From: VAZQ01 sp963725185
GTDB taxonomy: Bacteria; Pseudomonadota; Alphaproteobacteria; Rhizobiales; Xanthobacteraceae
NCBI GenBank assembly: GCA_963725185.1
Contig: CAVRXO010000006.1
Coordinates: forward strand, 2,108,001 to 2,172,000
DNA length: 64,000 nt
Reading direction: 5' to 3'
Shown: positions 53,690-62,942 of the stretch, in pieces
Numbering within the stretch: position 1 is the stretch's first letter
Layout of the letters: each line of letters starts with the position of its first letter
Program-made: the position numbers and the translations under genes
The notes under the pieces: generated by a model
The model's database searches: none
The model's input: the letters and a program-made list of their open reading frames with translations, nothing else
Told to the model about the DNA's origin: nothing

Positions 53690-54243
53690 TGCGCATCGTC
53701 GGCGGACGCTTGCGCGGCCGCGCGCTGGCGGCCCCGAAATCGGCTTCCGTCCGGCCGACGGCCGACCGCTTGCGCGAAGCGCTGTTCAACATCCTCACCC
53801 ATGCCTACGGGGATCCGGTCGCCGACGCCCGCGTGCTCGACCTGTTCGCCGGCACCGGCGCGCTCGGGCTCGAAGCGCTCTCGCGCGGTGCTCGCTTCGC
53901 GCTGTTGATCGACGATGCGGCAGCCGCGCGCGCCCTGATGCGCGACAATGTCGAAGCGCTCGGGCTCGGCGGCTCGGCGCGCATCTTCCGGCGTGACGCG
54001 ACCAAGCTCGGCGACGCCCATCCGGTCGAGCCGTTTGGGCTGGCGTTTCTCGATCCGCCCTATGGGCAAGGCCTGGCGGAGCGCGCCCTCGTCTCGGCGC
54101 GCGCCGGCCGATGGTTCCTGTCCGATGCGCTCATCGTCGTGGAGGAGGCCGCCGATGCCGGCTTCACGGCGCCCGCCGGGTTCCAGGAGATCGAGCGCCG
54201 GCGCTACGACGATACCGAGCTAATTTTCTTGCGTGCGGCCTGA
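53689..54243 (+). CDS. rsmD: 16S rRNA (guanine966-N2)-methyltransferase RsmD
   Basis: 184 residues. RIVGGRLRGRALAAPKSASVRPTADRLREALFNIL is the RsmD N-terminus, VLDLFAGTGALGLEALSRGA the SAM-binding motif and FLDPPYGQG the catalytic (D/N)PPY. It methylates G966 of 16S rRNA. The ATG overlaps the rluB stop as TAATG. Confidence 0.95.
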   Translation: MRIVGGRLRGRALAAPKSASVRPTADRLREALFNILTHAYGDPVADARVLDLFAGTGALGLEALSRGARFALLIDDAAAARALMRDNVEALGLGGSARIFRRDATKLGDAHPVEPFGLAFLDPPYGQGLAERALVSARAGRWFLSDALIVVEEAADAGFTAPAGFQEIERRRYDDTELIFLRAA

Positions 54244-54747
54244 ACCGCCAATCCAGGGCCAAGACCTGAACCCGCCATTCCGAAATTGCATGCAGTTTTT
54301 GACTGATTGTGCGGCGCGAAGCAGCCAGCTCATTGAAAATACAATAGCGCTACAAGGAGCCGTAGCGACGGAGGGCGCCAAGCTATGCAGGCGGCGGATG
54401 GGTTGCGCGTCCTTCCGGTCTCGGCGCAAATCACGACAAACAACAAATAAGCCGCCGTTATGACGGCCCTCGGGGCGAAATCGCCGGCATCACGCCTATG
54501 TGAGCGCAATTTGGGGCAATTCGTCGGTTCCAAATTCACGAATGCGCTGATTTGGAACGTTGCATCAAAAAAATTTCGCCGGACGCAAGCGACCACTCTG
54601 TTCGAAATCATTTCCGCTCGATCTTGCCGAGAGCCTCGAAAATCAGCATGCTACGTGGAATCGCGTCGCCGGTGGATATCGTCCGATACCGCCGACGCGC
54701 TGCCGGGCGCAGTCATGCTGCCGGGCGCAGTCATAGAGAGAAATCCC
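54244..54747. other. Non-coding stretch, lower G+C
   Basis: 504 bp with clearly lower G+C than either side. Short frames occur but none has a ribosome site or family resemblance. At 54700-54735 an 18-bp unit, CTGCCGGGCGCAGTCATG, is repeated in tandem just upstream of the next gene. A promoter for that gene is likely here but not defined. Confidence 0.5.
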
Positions 54748-55320
54748 ATGGCTGAAGAATCGATCGGAGTCGCCTCAGTCGAGAACGCACCGAAGCTCGC
54801 GGCAGAGCCGTCGGGCGCGGATCAGGAGATGCTCCTGAACATTGCGGCCAACGATGAGCCGGTTGCATCGGCCGGCACATCCGGCTTTCGTTTCAACGGA
54901 CCAAGCAGCCTGTTCTTGAGCAATTACGTTCTTGCCTCCCTGTTCTCGATCGCCGCCATCTGGATCAACAAGAATGCCCCTACCGGGTGGGATGCGAATT
55001 TCAAGATCGGCCTATCGTTGGCCGCCACGGCGCTGGCCGGCATTCTTCTGTTGCCATTGCACTGGCTCTCGGTCGCCGCCGATGACTCCAAGCTGAGAAT
55101 TCGCAAGCGCTGGCTCGGAACCATCAACGAGATACCGATCCCCGATATCAAGAAGATCAAGATCTACACCGAGACCGGCCAGCCCGGTTGCAAGACGCAA
55201 TATCTCGGGATCAATTTGCGCTCGGGGAAGGCGTTGGACTTTTTTCTTCCCAAGGCCAAGCAGCTCGAGCTCCTGGATTTCGTCAGCCAGCGGCTCGGTC
55301 GGCGCCTCAATCCGCGCTGA
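54748..55320 (+). CDS. Two-helix membrane protein of unknown function
   Basis: 190 residues. An acidic N-terminal part of about 55 residues is followed by two adjacent membrane segments (LFLSNYVLASLFSIAAIWI and FKIGLSLAATALAGILLLPLHWL). A C-terminal beta-rich domain (KLRIRKRWLGTINEIPIPDIKKIKIYTETGQPGCKTQYLGINLRSGKALDFFL) resembles bacterial PH-like domains at the membrane, but I cannot assign a family. AGAGA precedes ATG 54748. The last 14 bp overlap the convergent TctC gene. Confidence 0.7.
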   Translation: MAEESIGVASVENAPKLAAEPSGADQEMLLNIAANDEPVASAGTSGFRFNGPSSLFLSNYVLASLFSIAAIWINKNAPTGWDANFKIGLSLAATALAGILLLPLHWLSVAADDSKLRIRKRWLGTINEIPIPDIKKIKIYTETGQPGCKTQYLGINLRSGKALDFFLPKAKQLELLDFVSQRLGRRLNPR

Positions 55321-56298
55321 TGCCGGCCGCCCGGATCGGCTTGGCCCAGCGCTCGATCTCCTGCGGCACGAACTTGGCCAGGTATTCGGGCGTGCGCAGC
55401 TCCGGCGGCACGATCTCGAGTCCCAGCTCCTCCAGGCGCTTGCGTACGGCCGGGTCGTCGAGCGCGTCGCTCATCGCCTTGTTGAGCTTGCGCACGATCG
55501 GGTCGGGCGCGCCCTTGGGCAGAAAGAATGCATTCCAGGCGCTCGAATTCGACGCCCTTGCAGACCCTGCTCGCCGGTGGTCGGCACATCGGGAATGATC
55601 GGCACCCGGTTCGCCCCCATGATGGCGATCGGCTTCACGCCGCCCTGGTTGGCCTGGGCGGCGCCGGTCTGGATGGTCGCGCACATGTAGTCGGTGCGGC
55701 CGCCGATCAGGTCCTGCATGGCCGGGCCTTCGCCCCGATAAGGCACGTGGGTGACCTCGACCCCGATCGCGAGGTTGAACAGCACGCAGGGCAGGTGGGT
55801 GGCGGAGCCGACGCCGGCCGAGCCGAACTGCATGTCCTTCTGGTGCGCCCTGATATAGGCGATCAGCTCCGCCAGATTACTGACCGGCAGATCCTTGCGG
55901 GTGACCAGGATGCGGGGCAATTCGGTCGCCAGTCCCACCGGCGTGAAGTCGGTCACCGCATTGTAGAGCGGCTTCTTGTAGAGGGTCTGGTTGTAGGCGT
56001 GGGTGCCCACATTGCCGATCTCGAAGGTGTAGCCGTCGGGCGCCGCCTTGGCGACGCGCACGCCGCCCGCCATTCCGGCGGCGGCGCCGACATTCTCGAT
56101 GACGATGGTCTCCCCCAGGAGCTCGCCCATGCGCTGGCCCTGGATGCGCGCGCTCACATCGACGCCGCCGCCGGCCGCGAACGGCACCACCAGGGTCAGC
56201 GGCCGCGTCGGATAATCCTGCGCGCTCGCCATGCCCGGAAATGCCGGTACGCTGATGAGGATGCCGATGCATGCGGCCGCCGCCTTCGTCGATGCCAT
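55307..56298 (-). pseudogene. Bug/TctC family solute-binding protein, one frameshift
   Basis: About 330 residues across two frames. The first frame has a signal peptide ending MASAQ, DYPTRPLTLVVPFAAGGGVDVSARIQGQRMGELLGETIVIENVGAAAGMAGGVRVAKAAPDGYTFEIG, HVPYRGEGPAMQDLIGGRTDYM and VPTTGEQGLQG. At about 55550-55560 one base appears to be missing. The other frame then supplies SSAWNAFFLPKGAPDPIVRKLNKAMSDAL...WAKPIRAAGISAD. GGGAGGGACAAG precedes ATG 56298. It belongs to the carboxylate-binding receptors of tripartite tricarboxylate transporters. No membrane partners. Confidence 0.88.
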
Positions 56299-56549
56299 CT
56301 TGTCCCTCCCGTCTTGCGTCGATCTCTTCCGCATCAATTCGCCGTGCCGCGCCGTAACTAGTTGCGTTCAAGCATTGCCCGATCGCGGCGTGGCTGCAAC
56401 CGTAGGCGTCAAGGTCTCGCTGATCCACCCGGATAGCCCATGACTCCCCATGACTCGATGCCGCACCGTGCTATGATGCACCCAAGGCGTGGCCGAGCGC
56501 GGCCATAAAGCACGGCCGGAAGCAAGGTCGTGAAACGGGAGGAATGACC

Positions 56550-57341
56550 ATGGCGAGAGCATCCGCGCGGGCGACCGCGGTTTCGGCGCTTGCTTTGCTG
56601 GCAGCCCTCGTGGGCGTCACCGCCGGCGCCGCGGTAGCGGAGGCCGCGGAGATCAAGGTGCTGAGCACGGTTGCCCTGAAGGCGGCGCTCGACGAGGAGC
56701 TGCTGCCGCAGTTCAACCGGCTGGCGGAAAACAAGATCACGATCAAGTATGGTGCCGCGGCAGCGCTGAAGCAGCAGATCGAGGGCGGCGAGACATTCGA
56801 CGTCGCGATCCTGGTGCCCGCCGGGGTGGACGACCTCATCAAGCAGGGCAAGATCGCGGCCGGCTCGCGCACCGATCTGGCGCGCACCGGCGTCGGGGTT
56901 GCGATCCGCTCGGGTGCCGCCAAGCCCGACATCAGCACCGTCGAGGCGTTCAAGCGCACGCTCATCGGTGCCAAATCGATCGCCTATGGGGACCCCGCGC
57001 TGGGCGGCGCCTCGTCGATCTATTTCGCCAATCTGCTGCAGCGTCTTGGCATCGCCGAGGCGGTGAAGGGCAAGACCAAGCTCACGCCGCCCGGCGACAG
57101 CGCCCAGCCGGTGGCCGCCGGCGAGGCCGAGCTCGGCGTCGGGCAAATCAGCGAGATCGTGCCGGTGCGGGGCGCCGAGCTGCTCGGTCCGTTCCCCGCG
57201 GAGCTGCAGGTCTACACGGCATTCACCGCCGGCGTTGCCGCCAATGCCAAGGACGCCGCCGCCGCCAACGCGCTGATCAAGTTTCTCAGGACGCCGGCCG
57301 CCGCTCAAATCTTCAAGGCGAGGGGGCTTGAGCCAAGCTGA
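56550..57341 (+). CDS. ModA-like (type 2) extracellular solute-binding protein
   Basis: 263 residues: a signal peptide ending GAAVAEA, then EIKVLSTVALKAALDEELLPQFNRLAENKITIKYGAAAALKQQIEGGETFDVAILVPAGVDDLIKQGKI and GDPALGGASSIYFANLLQRLGI. The fold and loops resemble molybdate-binding ModA, but oxyanion contacts cannot be confirmed by eye. GGGAGG is 7 nt from ATG 56550 and only 1 nt from ATG 56544, so 56550 is chosen. No modB/modC follows; the next genes encode secreted beta-propellers. Confidence 0.8.
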   Translation: MARASARATAVSALALLAALVGVTAGAAVAEAAEIKVLSTVALKAALDEELLPQFNRLAENKITIKYGAAAALKQQIEGGETFDVAILVPAGVDDLIKQGKIAAGSRTDLARTGVGVAIRSGAAKPDISTVEAFKRTLIGAKSIAYGDPALGGASSIYFANLLQRLGIAEAVKGKTKLTPPGDSAQPVAAGEAELGVGQISEIVPVRGAELLGPFPAELQVYTAFTAGVAANAKDAAAANALIKFLRTPAAAQIFKARGLEPS

Positions 57342-57433
57342 GCACGCCGCGGATGCTCGAACCAACACCCGCGAATCCAAGATCGTCACAGCCAACCTGA
57401 CCAAACCCAAGACACATTAGGAGGAGAAATCTC

Positions 57434-58454
57434 ATGCGACTGACACGCGGACTGAAATTTGCCTTCGGCTTCGCCCTGGTTGCGGCGTTTGCCATGGCGG
57501 GAGGCAAGAGCCATGCGCAAGGCGCTCCGGATCCCAATAGCGCGCCCAATCCGTATAAGCTCGACGAGGGCTGGGCGAAGCTGCCGGAAGGCCGCACATT
57601 CGGCGCCGTGTTCGGGCTTTCGATCGATCGCGACGGCAAGAGCCTGTGGGCGTTCGATCGCTGCCAGACGACCAACTTTTGCGCCGACTCCGACCTCGCC
57701 CCGATCTTCAAGTTCGACCAGAGCGGCAAGGTGCTGGCGAATTTCGGAGCCGGCATTTTCGCCGCTCCGCACGGCATGTACGTGGATCGCGACGACAATA
57801 TCTGGGTGACCGACTTCCAGGCCAAGAACGGCAAGGGCCATACCGTCATGAAGTTCAGCCCGGACGGCAAGGTGCTGATGATCCTGGGCAAGCCCGGCGT
57901 CGCCGGAAAACGACAGCCAGGATCTGCTCAACGCGCCTTCCAACATCCTGGTCGCGCCCAACGGCGATATCTTCGTTGCCGACGGCCATGGCGGCAACAC
58001 CAATGCGCGGATCGTGAAGTTCACCAAGGACGGCAAGTTCATCAAGGCCTGGGGAAGCAAAGGCACGGCGCCCGGCCAGTTCGACACGCCCCACATGCTG
58101 GCCATGGACTCCGCCGGCCGGCTGTTCGTTGCCGACCGCGTCAACAACCGCATCCAGATCTTCGACCAGGACGGGCAGTTCCTCGACGAGTGGAAGCAGT
58201 TCGGCCGGCCGAGCAGCGTCTACATCAACAAGAACGACATCATCTACGTCTCCGACTCGCAGTCGGACGCCAAGACCAATCCGGGCTTCGGGCAGGGCAT
58301 CAGGATCGGATCCGTCAAGGAGAAGAAGGTGGCAGCCTACATTCCGGAAACCAAGGAGCTGGGCGCGCTTGAAGGCGTCGCCGCCGACGATGCCGGCAAT
58401 GTCTATGCGGGCTACACCAACACCAAGAACCTCAGAAGGTTCATCAAGAAGTAG
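57434..58454 (+). pseudogene. Secreted NHL-repeat beta-propeller protein, one frameshift
   Basis: About 340 residues. After a signal peptide ending KSHAQG come NHL-type blades: GAVFGLSIDRDGKSLWAFDRC, APHGMYVDRDDNIWVTDFQ, then after a shift at about 57905-57910 (an extra A in GGAAAACGAC) NAPSNILVAPNGDIFVADGHGGN, DTPHMLAMDSAGRLFVADRVNNRIQIFDQDG and LEGVAADDAGNVYAGYTNTKNLRRF. It resembles the propeller part of peptidyl-amidating lyase-like and other NHL proteins. A Rho-independent terminator follows at 58498. Confidence 0.85.
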
Positions 58455-58497
58455 GATCTCCGCCGGCCCCGGCTCCGGGAGCCGATACCGAACGCAA

Positions 58498-58534
58498 TGG
58501 CGGCAGGGCGTGCGCTCCTGCCGCCAATTTTTTT
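58498..58534 (+). terminator. Rho-independent terminator
   Basis: TGGCGGCAGG (58498-58507) pairs with CCTGCCGCCA (58517-58526) across a 9-nt loop, followed by a run of seven T (58528-58534). This is the best intrinsic terminator in the window and ends the NHL-protein transcript. Confidence 0.9.
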
Positions 58535-58736
58535 GCAATGGATGGGATCGGGGCCGGGAGGAGGGTCGATCGGCTCCAACCTGGGTCCAACCGGGCCAAG
58601 CCGACCCGGAAGTGACCGTCAGGATGTTTTCCGGTAGAATGGCTCCGGCTCGCGGATGCAATGCGACCGGATTGAAGAAGTCGCACCAGACCATGAGCCG
58701 GAAACGTAGCAGAACACCACTGGGAGGATCATTACC

Positions 58737-59759
58737 ATGACACGCATGCTTGTCGCTGCCCTGGCCCTGTCCGCCGTTTTTGCGGCGCCCGCGCTGGCGG
58801 CCGATGCAAACTACAAGGTCGTCGATCGTATCAAGCTGCCCGACGGCGGCTGGGATTATATCGTGTCCGATGCCGAGCACGGCCGCATCATTCGTACCCG
58901 CACCGACGGGGCCGACCTGATCGACGTCAAGACCGACAAGGTCGCGACGCTCAAGAACAACGGCAACGGCCATATGATCGTGCCGGTGCCGGGCACCGCG
59001 CTCGGCGTCATTCCGCTGCGGATGCCGGAAAGGATGATCCGCATCATGGACATCATGGCGGACAAGGTCGTGGCCGACGTGCCGGGCGGCGAGGGGCCGG
59101 ACGGCGCCGCCTATGATCCGTTCTCCAAGCATGTCTTCGTTGCCAATCATAACGGCGGCACCGTCACCGAGGTCGATCCGGTCGGCGGCAAGAGCCTCGC
59201 GCAAATCGAGGTCGGCAAGGAGGGCAAGCTCGAATTTCCCGCCTCCGACGGCGCCGGACATGTCTTTGTCAATATCGAGGAGCCGGGCATCCTCGGGGTG
59301 ATCGACGTGAAGGCGCAAAAGCTGACCGCGAAATGGAAGATGGCGGGTTGCGAGGATGCTTCCGGCCTGGCCTATACGGGCGACAAGACCAAGCTGCTCA
59401 TCGCCTCCTGCGGCAACGGCGTCGCCAAGGTGGTGTCGGCGGTCGACGGCAAGGAAGTGGCCTCGATCCCGATCGGCAAGGGTCCCAATTCGGTGATCTA
59501 CGATGCGCAGCGGCAGCTTGCGTTCATTCCGTGCGGCCGTGACGGCGTCATGGAGGTCATCTCGACCGCCGATCCGGCCAAGGTCGTGCTGGTGCAGCAT
59601 GCCCAGACCCAGACGCTGGCCCGCACCGGCGCGCTCGATCCGCAGTCCGGCCGCGTCTATCTGATGACGGCGGTGATCGATGCCGCCGCCGGCCCGGGCC
59701 CCGCCGGCCGGCCGGTTCCCAAGTCCGGCTCCTTCGAGATGCTGGTCGTCGGCCCCTAA
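58737..59759 (+). CDS. Secreted YncE-like (YVTN) beta-propeller, first of a tandem pair
   Basis: 340 residues: a signal peptide (1-21, ending ALAAD), then seven-bladed-propeller segments: IDVKTDKVATLKNNGNGHMIVPV, IRIMDIMADKVVADVPGGEGPDGAAYDPFSKHVFVANHNGGTVTEVD, GVIDVKAQKLTAKWKMAGCEDASGLAY, VSAVDGKEVASIPIGKGPNSVIYDAQRQLAFIPCGRDGVMEVIS. YncE-like proteins are periplasmic and may bind DNA or small ligands; the function of this one is unknown. The two Cys (AGCED, SCGNG) and a third (PCG) are shared with the paralogue downstream. GGGAGG precedes the ATG. Confidence 0.87.
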   Translation: MTRMLVAALALSAVFAAPALAADANYKVVDRIKLPDGGWDYIVSDAEHGRIIRTRTDGADLIDVKTDKVATLKNNGNGHMIVPVPGTALGVIPLRMPERMIRIMDIMADKVVADVPGGEGPDGAAYDPFSKHVFVANHNGGTVTEVDPVGGKSLAQIEVGKEGKLEFPASDGAGHVFVNIEEPGILGVIDVKAQKLTAKWKMAGCEDASGLAYTGDKTKLLIASCGNGVAKVVSAVDGKEVASIPIGKGPNSVIYDAQRQLAFIPCGRDGVMEVISTADPAKVVLVQHAQTQTLARTGALDPQSGRVYLMTAVIDAAAGPGPAGRPVPKSGSFEMLVVGP

Positions 59760-59937
59760 TAGGCGGGGTTCCTGCGGCCGGTCCATGGGCCCAAGCGCGG
59801 ACGGCTGCCTGATGTCATCTGGAAGATGCCATCGGGAAGAAAAAGCCGCCGCGCGATGCGCGCGATGTGCAGCAGACGCAGAAGTGATGCTGGAGAGGGA
59901 AGCCAAGCCAAATCAACAAACCGAAAGGAGGATCACC

Positions 59938-60951
59938 ATGTCGCGTATACTGGTTACCCTGCTCGCTTTGTCGGCCGCGCTGGCGGCGCCGGCCCGGGCC
60001 GCGGACTACAAGATCGTCGACCGCCTCAAGATGCCGGATGGGGGCTGGGACTATGCCAGCTTCGATGCCGACCACGGCCGCGTCTACTGGGCGCGCAACG
60101 AGGGCTTCACCGACGTGATCGACGTCAAGACCGGCAAGCTCTCCCAGCTCAAGAACAGCGGCAACGGCCACCTGGCGGTGCCGGTCGCCGGCACCACGCT
60201 GGTCGTGCTGCCGCTGCGCATGCCGGACAAGATGATCCGCATCCTCGACACCGCGACCGACAAGATCGTGGCGGACGTGCCGGGCGGCGAGACGCCGGAC
60301 GGAGCGACCTACGATCCGTTCTCCAAGCACGTTTTCGTCGCCGACCGCAATGCAAGCGAAGTGACCGAGGTCGATGCGCAGGCGGGCAAGTCGACGACCT
60401 TCCCGGTCGGCGGCGGCCATCTCGAATTCCCCGCAGCCGACGGCATGGGTCATCTGTTCGTCAATCGCTCGCAGGCCGGCGAGATCGCCGTCATCGACAT
60501 CAAGACCCAGAAGGTGACCGGCACCTACAAGATGGCGGGATGCGAGGACCCCTCCGGGCTTGCCTATGCGGACAAATCCAAGCTCCTGATCTCGTCCTGC
60601 GGCAACGGCGTCGCCAAGGTGCTTGCGGCCGACAGCGGCAAGGAGGTCGCCTCGATCCCGATCGGCAAGGGTCCCGATTCCGTGCTCTACGATGCGCAGC
60701 GGCAGCTGGCCTTCATCCCCTGCGGCAGCGACGGCGTGCTGGAGATCATCTCGGTGGCCGACCCGGCGCATGTGAGCCTGGTGCAGCACCTGCCGACCCA
60801 TGTATTGGCCCGCACCGGCGCGGTCGATCCGCAATCGGGGCGCGTCTATCTGATGTCGGCCGAGCCCGACGCGAGCAAACCGCGCGGCGGCGGCGGCCGT
60901 CCGACCCCCAAGGATGGCTCGTTCGAGATGCTGGTCATCGGCCCGCAATAG
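59938..60951 (+). CDS. Secreted YncE-like (YVTN) beta-propeller, second of a tandem pair
   Basis: 337 residues, clearly paralogous to the gene at 58737 along its whole length (shared: YKIVDRLKMPDGGWDY, PLRMPDKMIRI, VADVPGGETPDGATYDPFSKHVFVADRN, KMAGCEDPSGLAY, SIPIGKGPDSVLYDAQRQLAFIPCG, LARTGAVDPQSGRVYLMSA). A signal peptide (1-21) and the same Cys positions are present. AGGAGGATCACC precedes ATG 59938. The pair arose by tandem duplication. Their order after the ModA-like and NHL genes suggests a common exported system (inference). Confidence 0.87.
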   Translation: MSRILVTLLALSAALAAPARAADYKIVDRLKMPDGGWDYASFDADHGRVYWARNEGFTDVIDVKTGKLSQLKNSGNGHLAVPVAGTTLVVLPLRMPDKMIRILDTATDKIVADVPGGETPDGATYDPFSKHVFVADRNASEVTEVDAQAGKSTTFPVGGGHLEFPAADGMGHLFVNRSQAGEIAVIDIKTQKVTGTYKMAGCEDPSGLAYADKSKLLISSCGNGVAKVLAADSGKEVASIPIGKGPDSVLYDAQRQLAFIPCGSDGVLEIISVADPAHVSLVQHLPTHVLARTGAVDPQSGRVYLMSAEPDASKPRGGGGRPTPKDGSFEMLVIGPQ

Positions 60952-60966
60952 AACGCCGCCCTCGAA

Positions 60967-60991
60967 ACCCCTCCCGTCGTGCGGGAGGGGT
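60967..60991. terminator. Strong hairpin after the propeller pair
   Basis: ACCCCTCCCG (60967-60976) pairs with CGGGAGGGGT (60982-60991) across a 5-nt loop. It is right after the second YncE-like gene and may end transcription, though no T-run follows. It also resembles short GC-rich repeats at 43693 and 43866. Confidence 0.55.
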
Positions 60992-61022
60992 ATGCGGCTC
61001 TCGGCAGGTGAATTCCCACGCC

Positions 61023-62195
61023 ATGGACCGGGCGACCTTCGCGGACCGCTTCCGGCGCGCGGCCCAAAGGGCGCGCGACTTCGCGCAATCCTTTCTCGAG
61101 GAATCGCTTCCCGCGGAATTGCGGTTTCGTGTCCGGCTCAACGCCTCATATGACGGGAACCCGCTCCACGCCGGCGAGCACACGTTCCCGCAGGACAGCG
61201 ATGCGCGCCAGCAACGCTCATTGTCCAATGTAGACGAGGACGGCGCGCTCGCTGCTTTCTGGCGCGACGGCCGCGTCCCCGAATGGATCGACCTCTCCGT
61301 TGTCGGCGACACCGGGACGGCCACGCTGGTTGGGGCCCTGGCCTGCGGACGCTTCACGGCCGATGACGGGCTCCTCTACCATCTGGAGGAAGGTTACGCG
61401 CCGTTTCACGTCCTGGGCCCAAGTCTCCCCGGTGACCATGTGGAGGGTCGGCGCTTCAGCATCCACGATTCCGTGGAGGTCTGGGAGCGCGATGAATTGG
61501 AGCGCGCGGCGCAACACGCCGATCGGGTCCGTGCGCTGGAGTTGTGCGGAGACGCTTTCGACGACGAGGCAGTCGCAGCGTTGCCGGCATTCCCGAATCT
61601 GACGGTCCTCGGCTTTTCGGCAGCGAGCGTGTGCGGGCGCGGCTTCAACGCCCTGTCCCGGTTCGAGCGTTTGGAGACCCTGAACCTGTGGGGGATGGAC
61701 CCCGTGCATGTGAACGTCGGCGATGCTCCGAGCCTCCCCGGCATGCGCAATCTGCTGATGGCGCCGGCACCGGCTGGTCCGTGGGGATTTGGGCGTTGGG
61801 TGGAGCATTTGCCCGGGCTCGAATGCTTGCAGCTGACCGCGCCAGGGCCTCTCTTCGTGGATGGCCGCCTTCCCAAGCAAATGACCTCGGTCAGCCTCAA
61901 GGGCACCCGCCTCCTGGGTGAACCACGCCTGTGCGAGCAGACGGAAAGCCTGTCGCTCGAATTTCCGGACATGAGCGAGCCCGAGCTCAGCGGGCTTCTC
62001 GCGCCCGTGTCCGCGGTCACGACCTTGAGCTTGGACAGGACCGCCGTCGGAGACGCCTTCATCCGTCAGATTGCGCGGCGCTTTGAGCTGCGCCGGCTGA
62101 ACGTGCGGGACACGCAGGTGAGCGCGGATTGCCTGCGGGATCTGCGCGCGGAGCATCCACGCCTGCGCACGGCGCCGCGTCCGCCGATGGCGTAG
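61023..62195 (+). CDS. Leucine-rich-repeat-like protein of unknown function
   Basis: 390 residues. An N-terminal domain (RATFADRFRRAAQRARDFAQSFLEESLP..., DGALAAFWRDGRVPEWIDLSV) is followed from about residue 155 by LRR-like segments: ADRVRALELCGDAFDDEAVAALPAFPNLTVLGFSAA, FERLETLNLWGMD, LPGLECLQLTAPG, VTTLSLDRTAVGDAFIRQIARRFELRRLNVRDTQVS. No signal peptide, so probably cytoplasmic. LRRs mediate protein contacts. I know no specific family. Start at ATG 61023. Confidence 0.72.
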   Translation: MDRATFADRFRRAAQRARDFAQSFLEESLPAELRFRVRLNASYDGNPLHAGEHTFPQDSDARQQRSLSNVDEDGALAAFWRDGRVPEWIDLSVVGDTGTATLVGALACGRFTADDGLLYHLEEGYAPFHVLGPSLPGDHVEGRRFSIHDSVEVWERDELERAAQHADRVRALELCGDAFDDEAVAALPAFPNLTVLGFSAASVCGRGFNALSRFERLETLNLWGMDPVHVNVGDAPSLPGMRNLLMAPAPAGPWGFGRWVEHLPGLECLQLTAPGPLFVDGRLPKQMTSVSLKGTRLLGEPRLCEQTESLSLEFPDMSEPELSGLLAPVSAVTTLSLDRTAVGDAFIRQIARRFELRRLNVRDTQVSADCLRDLRAEHPRLRTAPRPPMA

Positions 62196-62240
62196 CGTGC
62201 GTCCCTCACTGCCGAATGGCGGCTTTGCGCGCCGCTTGCG

Positions 62241-62942
62241 CTACAGCGCCACCGCCGCGCAGAAGGCGTCGACCGAGGCCCTGCTGGTCATCAGCTCCCC
62301 GATCGCGCCGGCCTGACTGCCGGCGCCGTTGCACGGCAGCGCATGCAGCAGCTTCGGGTCGGCTTCGAGGAACGATTGGTAATCGACTTGATGATCTCTC
62401 CAGAACTCGGGCGGCACCGGCTCCCAGAGCGCCCAGGAGCCCGGCCTCTTTCCCCAGACCGGCAGCGTGCCGTCGGCCGCCAGCTGCCTGATATGGCGCG
62501 TGATCAGCTCCCGCAGAACCGCGGCATCGGCATCGTCCACATCGAGCCTTCCCCGTTTCAGGGCGATCGGATCCCAGCGCCCGAGGAAGATCCGGCAGAT
62601 GGCATCGTGGAGCCAGACGTCGCGCCGCGCTCGCGCAGCCCGCGTGATCGATCCGTTTGAGGTCCGCCCGGATTGCCGGGCGAATTCGCGCCGCAGGTGG
62701 AAATAGAGCGCGCCGATCACCCCAAGCGATATCGCGCCGGCGACCGCGACCGCGGAAAATCGTTCGACCGCCTGCGCCTGCGTTGCGTCCAGCCAAGGCT
62801 TGAGCTCGCGCACGATCAAAGCCTCAACCAGCCTTTCGTAGGCAGATTGGCCGAGGAACATGAGCACGAAGGCGGCCAGAGTGAGCACGATGGGGAAGCT
62901 GTCGGAAGATGTCCGCATGCCGCCTCGACCGCTGCTGCTCAT
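62241..62942 (-). CDS. Membrane protein of unknown function, coupled to mipZ
   Basis: 233 residues. Two membrane segments (SFPIVLTLAAFVLMFLGQSAYERL and FSAVAVAGAISLGVIGALYF) are followed by a cytoplasmic helical domain with WLHDAICRIFLGRWDPI and HIRQLAADGTLPVWGKRPGSWALWEPVPPEFWRDHQVD. The latter is like the regions found in phage- or plasmid-associated membrane proteins of Rhizobiales. No family name can be given. The ATG overlaps the mipZ stop (ATGA), so expression is coupled. Confidence 0.68.
   Translation of the reverse strand: MSSSGRGGMRTSSDSFPIVLTLAAFVLMFLGQSAYERLVEALIVRELKPWLDATQAQAVERFSAVAVAGAISLGVIGALYFHLRREFARQSGRTSNGSITRAARARRDVWLHDAICRIFLGRWDPIALKRGRLDVDDADAAVLRELITRHIRQLAADGTLPVWGKRPGSWALWEPVPPEFWRDHQVDYQSFLEADPKLLHALPCNGAGSQAGAIGELMTSRASVDAFCAAVAL

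Noticed and set aside
54330..54611. A 93-codon minus-strand frame in the 54.2-54.7 kb gap
   Set aside because: No ribosome site, no family resemblance and a composition like non-coding DNA.
56470..56500. GGCGTGGCCGAGCGCGGCC as part of a tRNA gene
   Set aside because: It resembles a D-arm by chance; no anticodon arm or TTCGA-type T-arm follows at the right distance.
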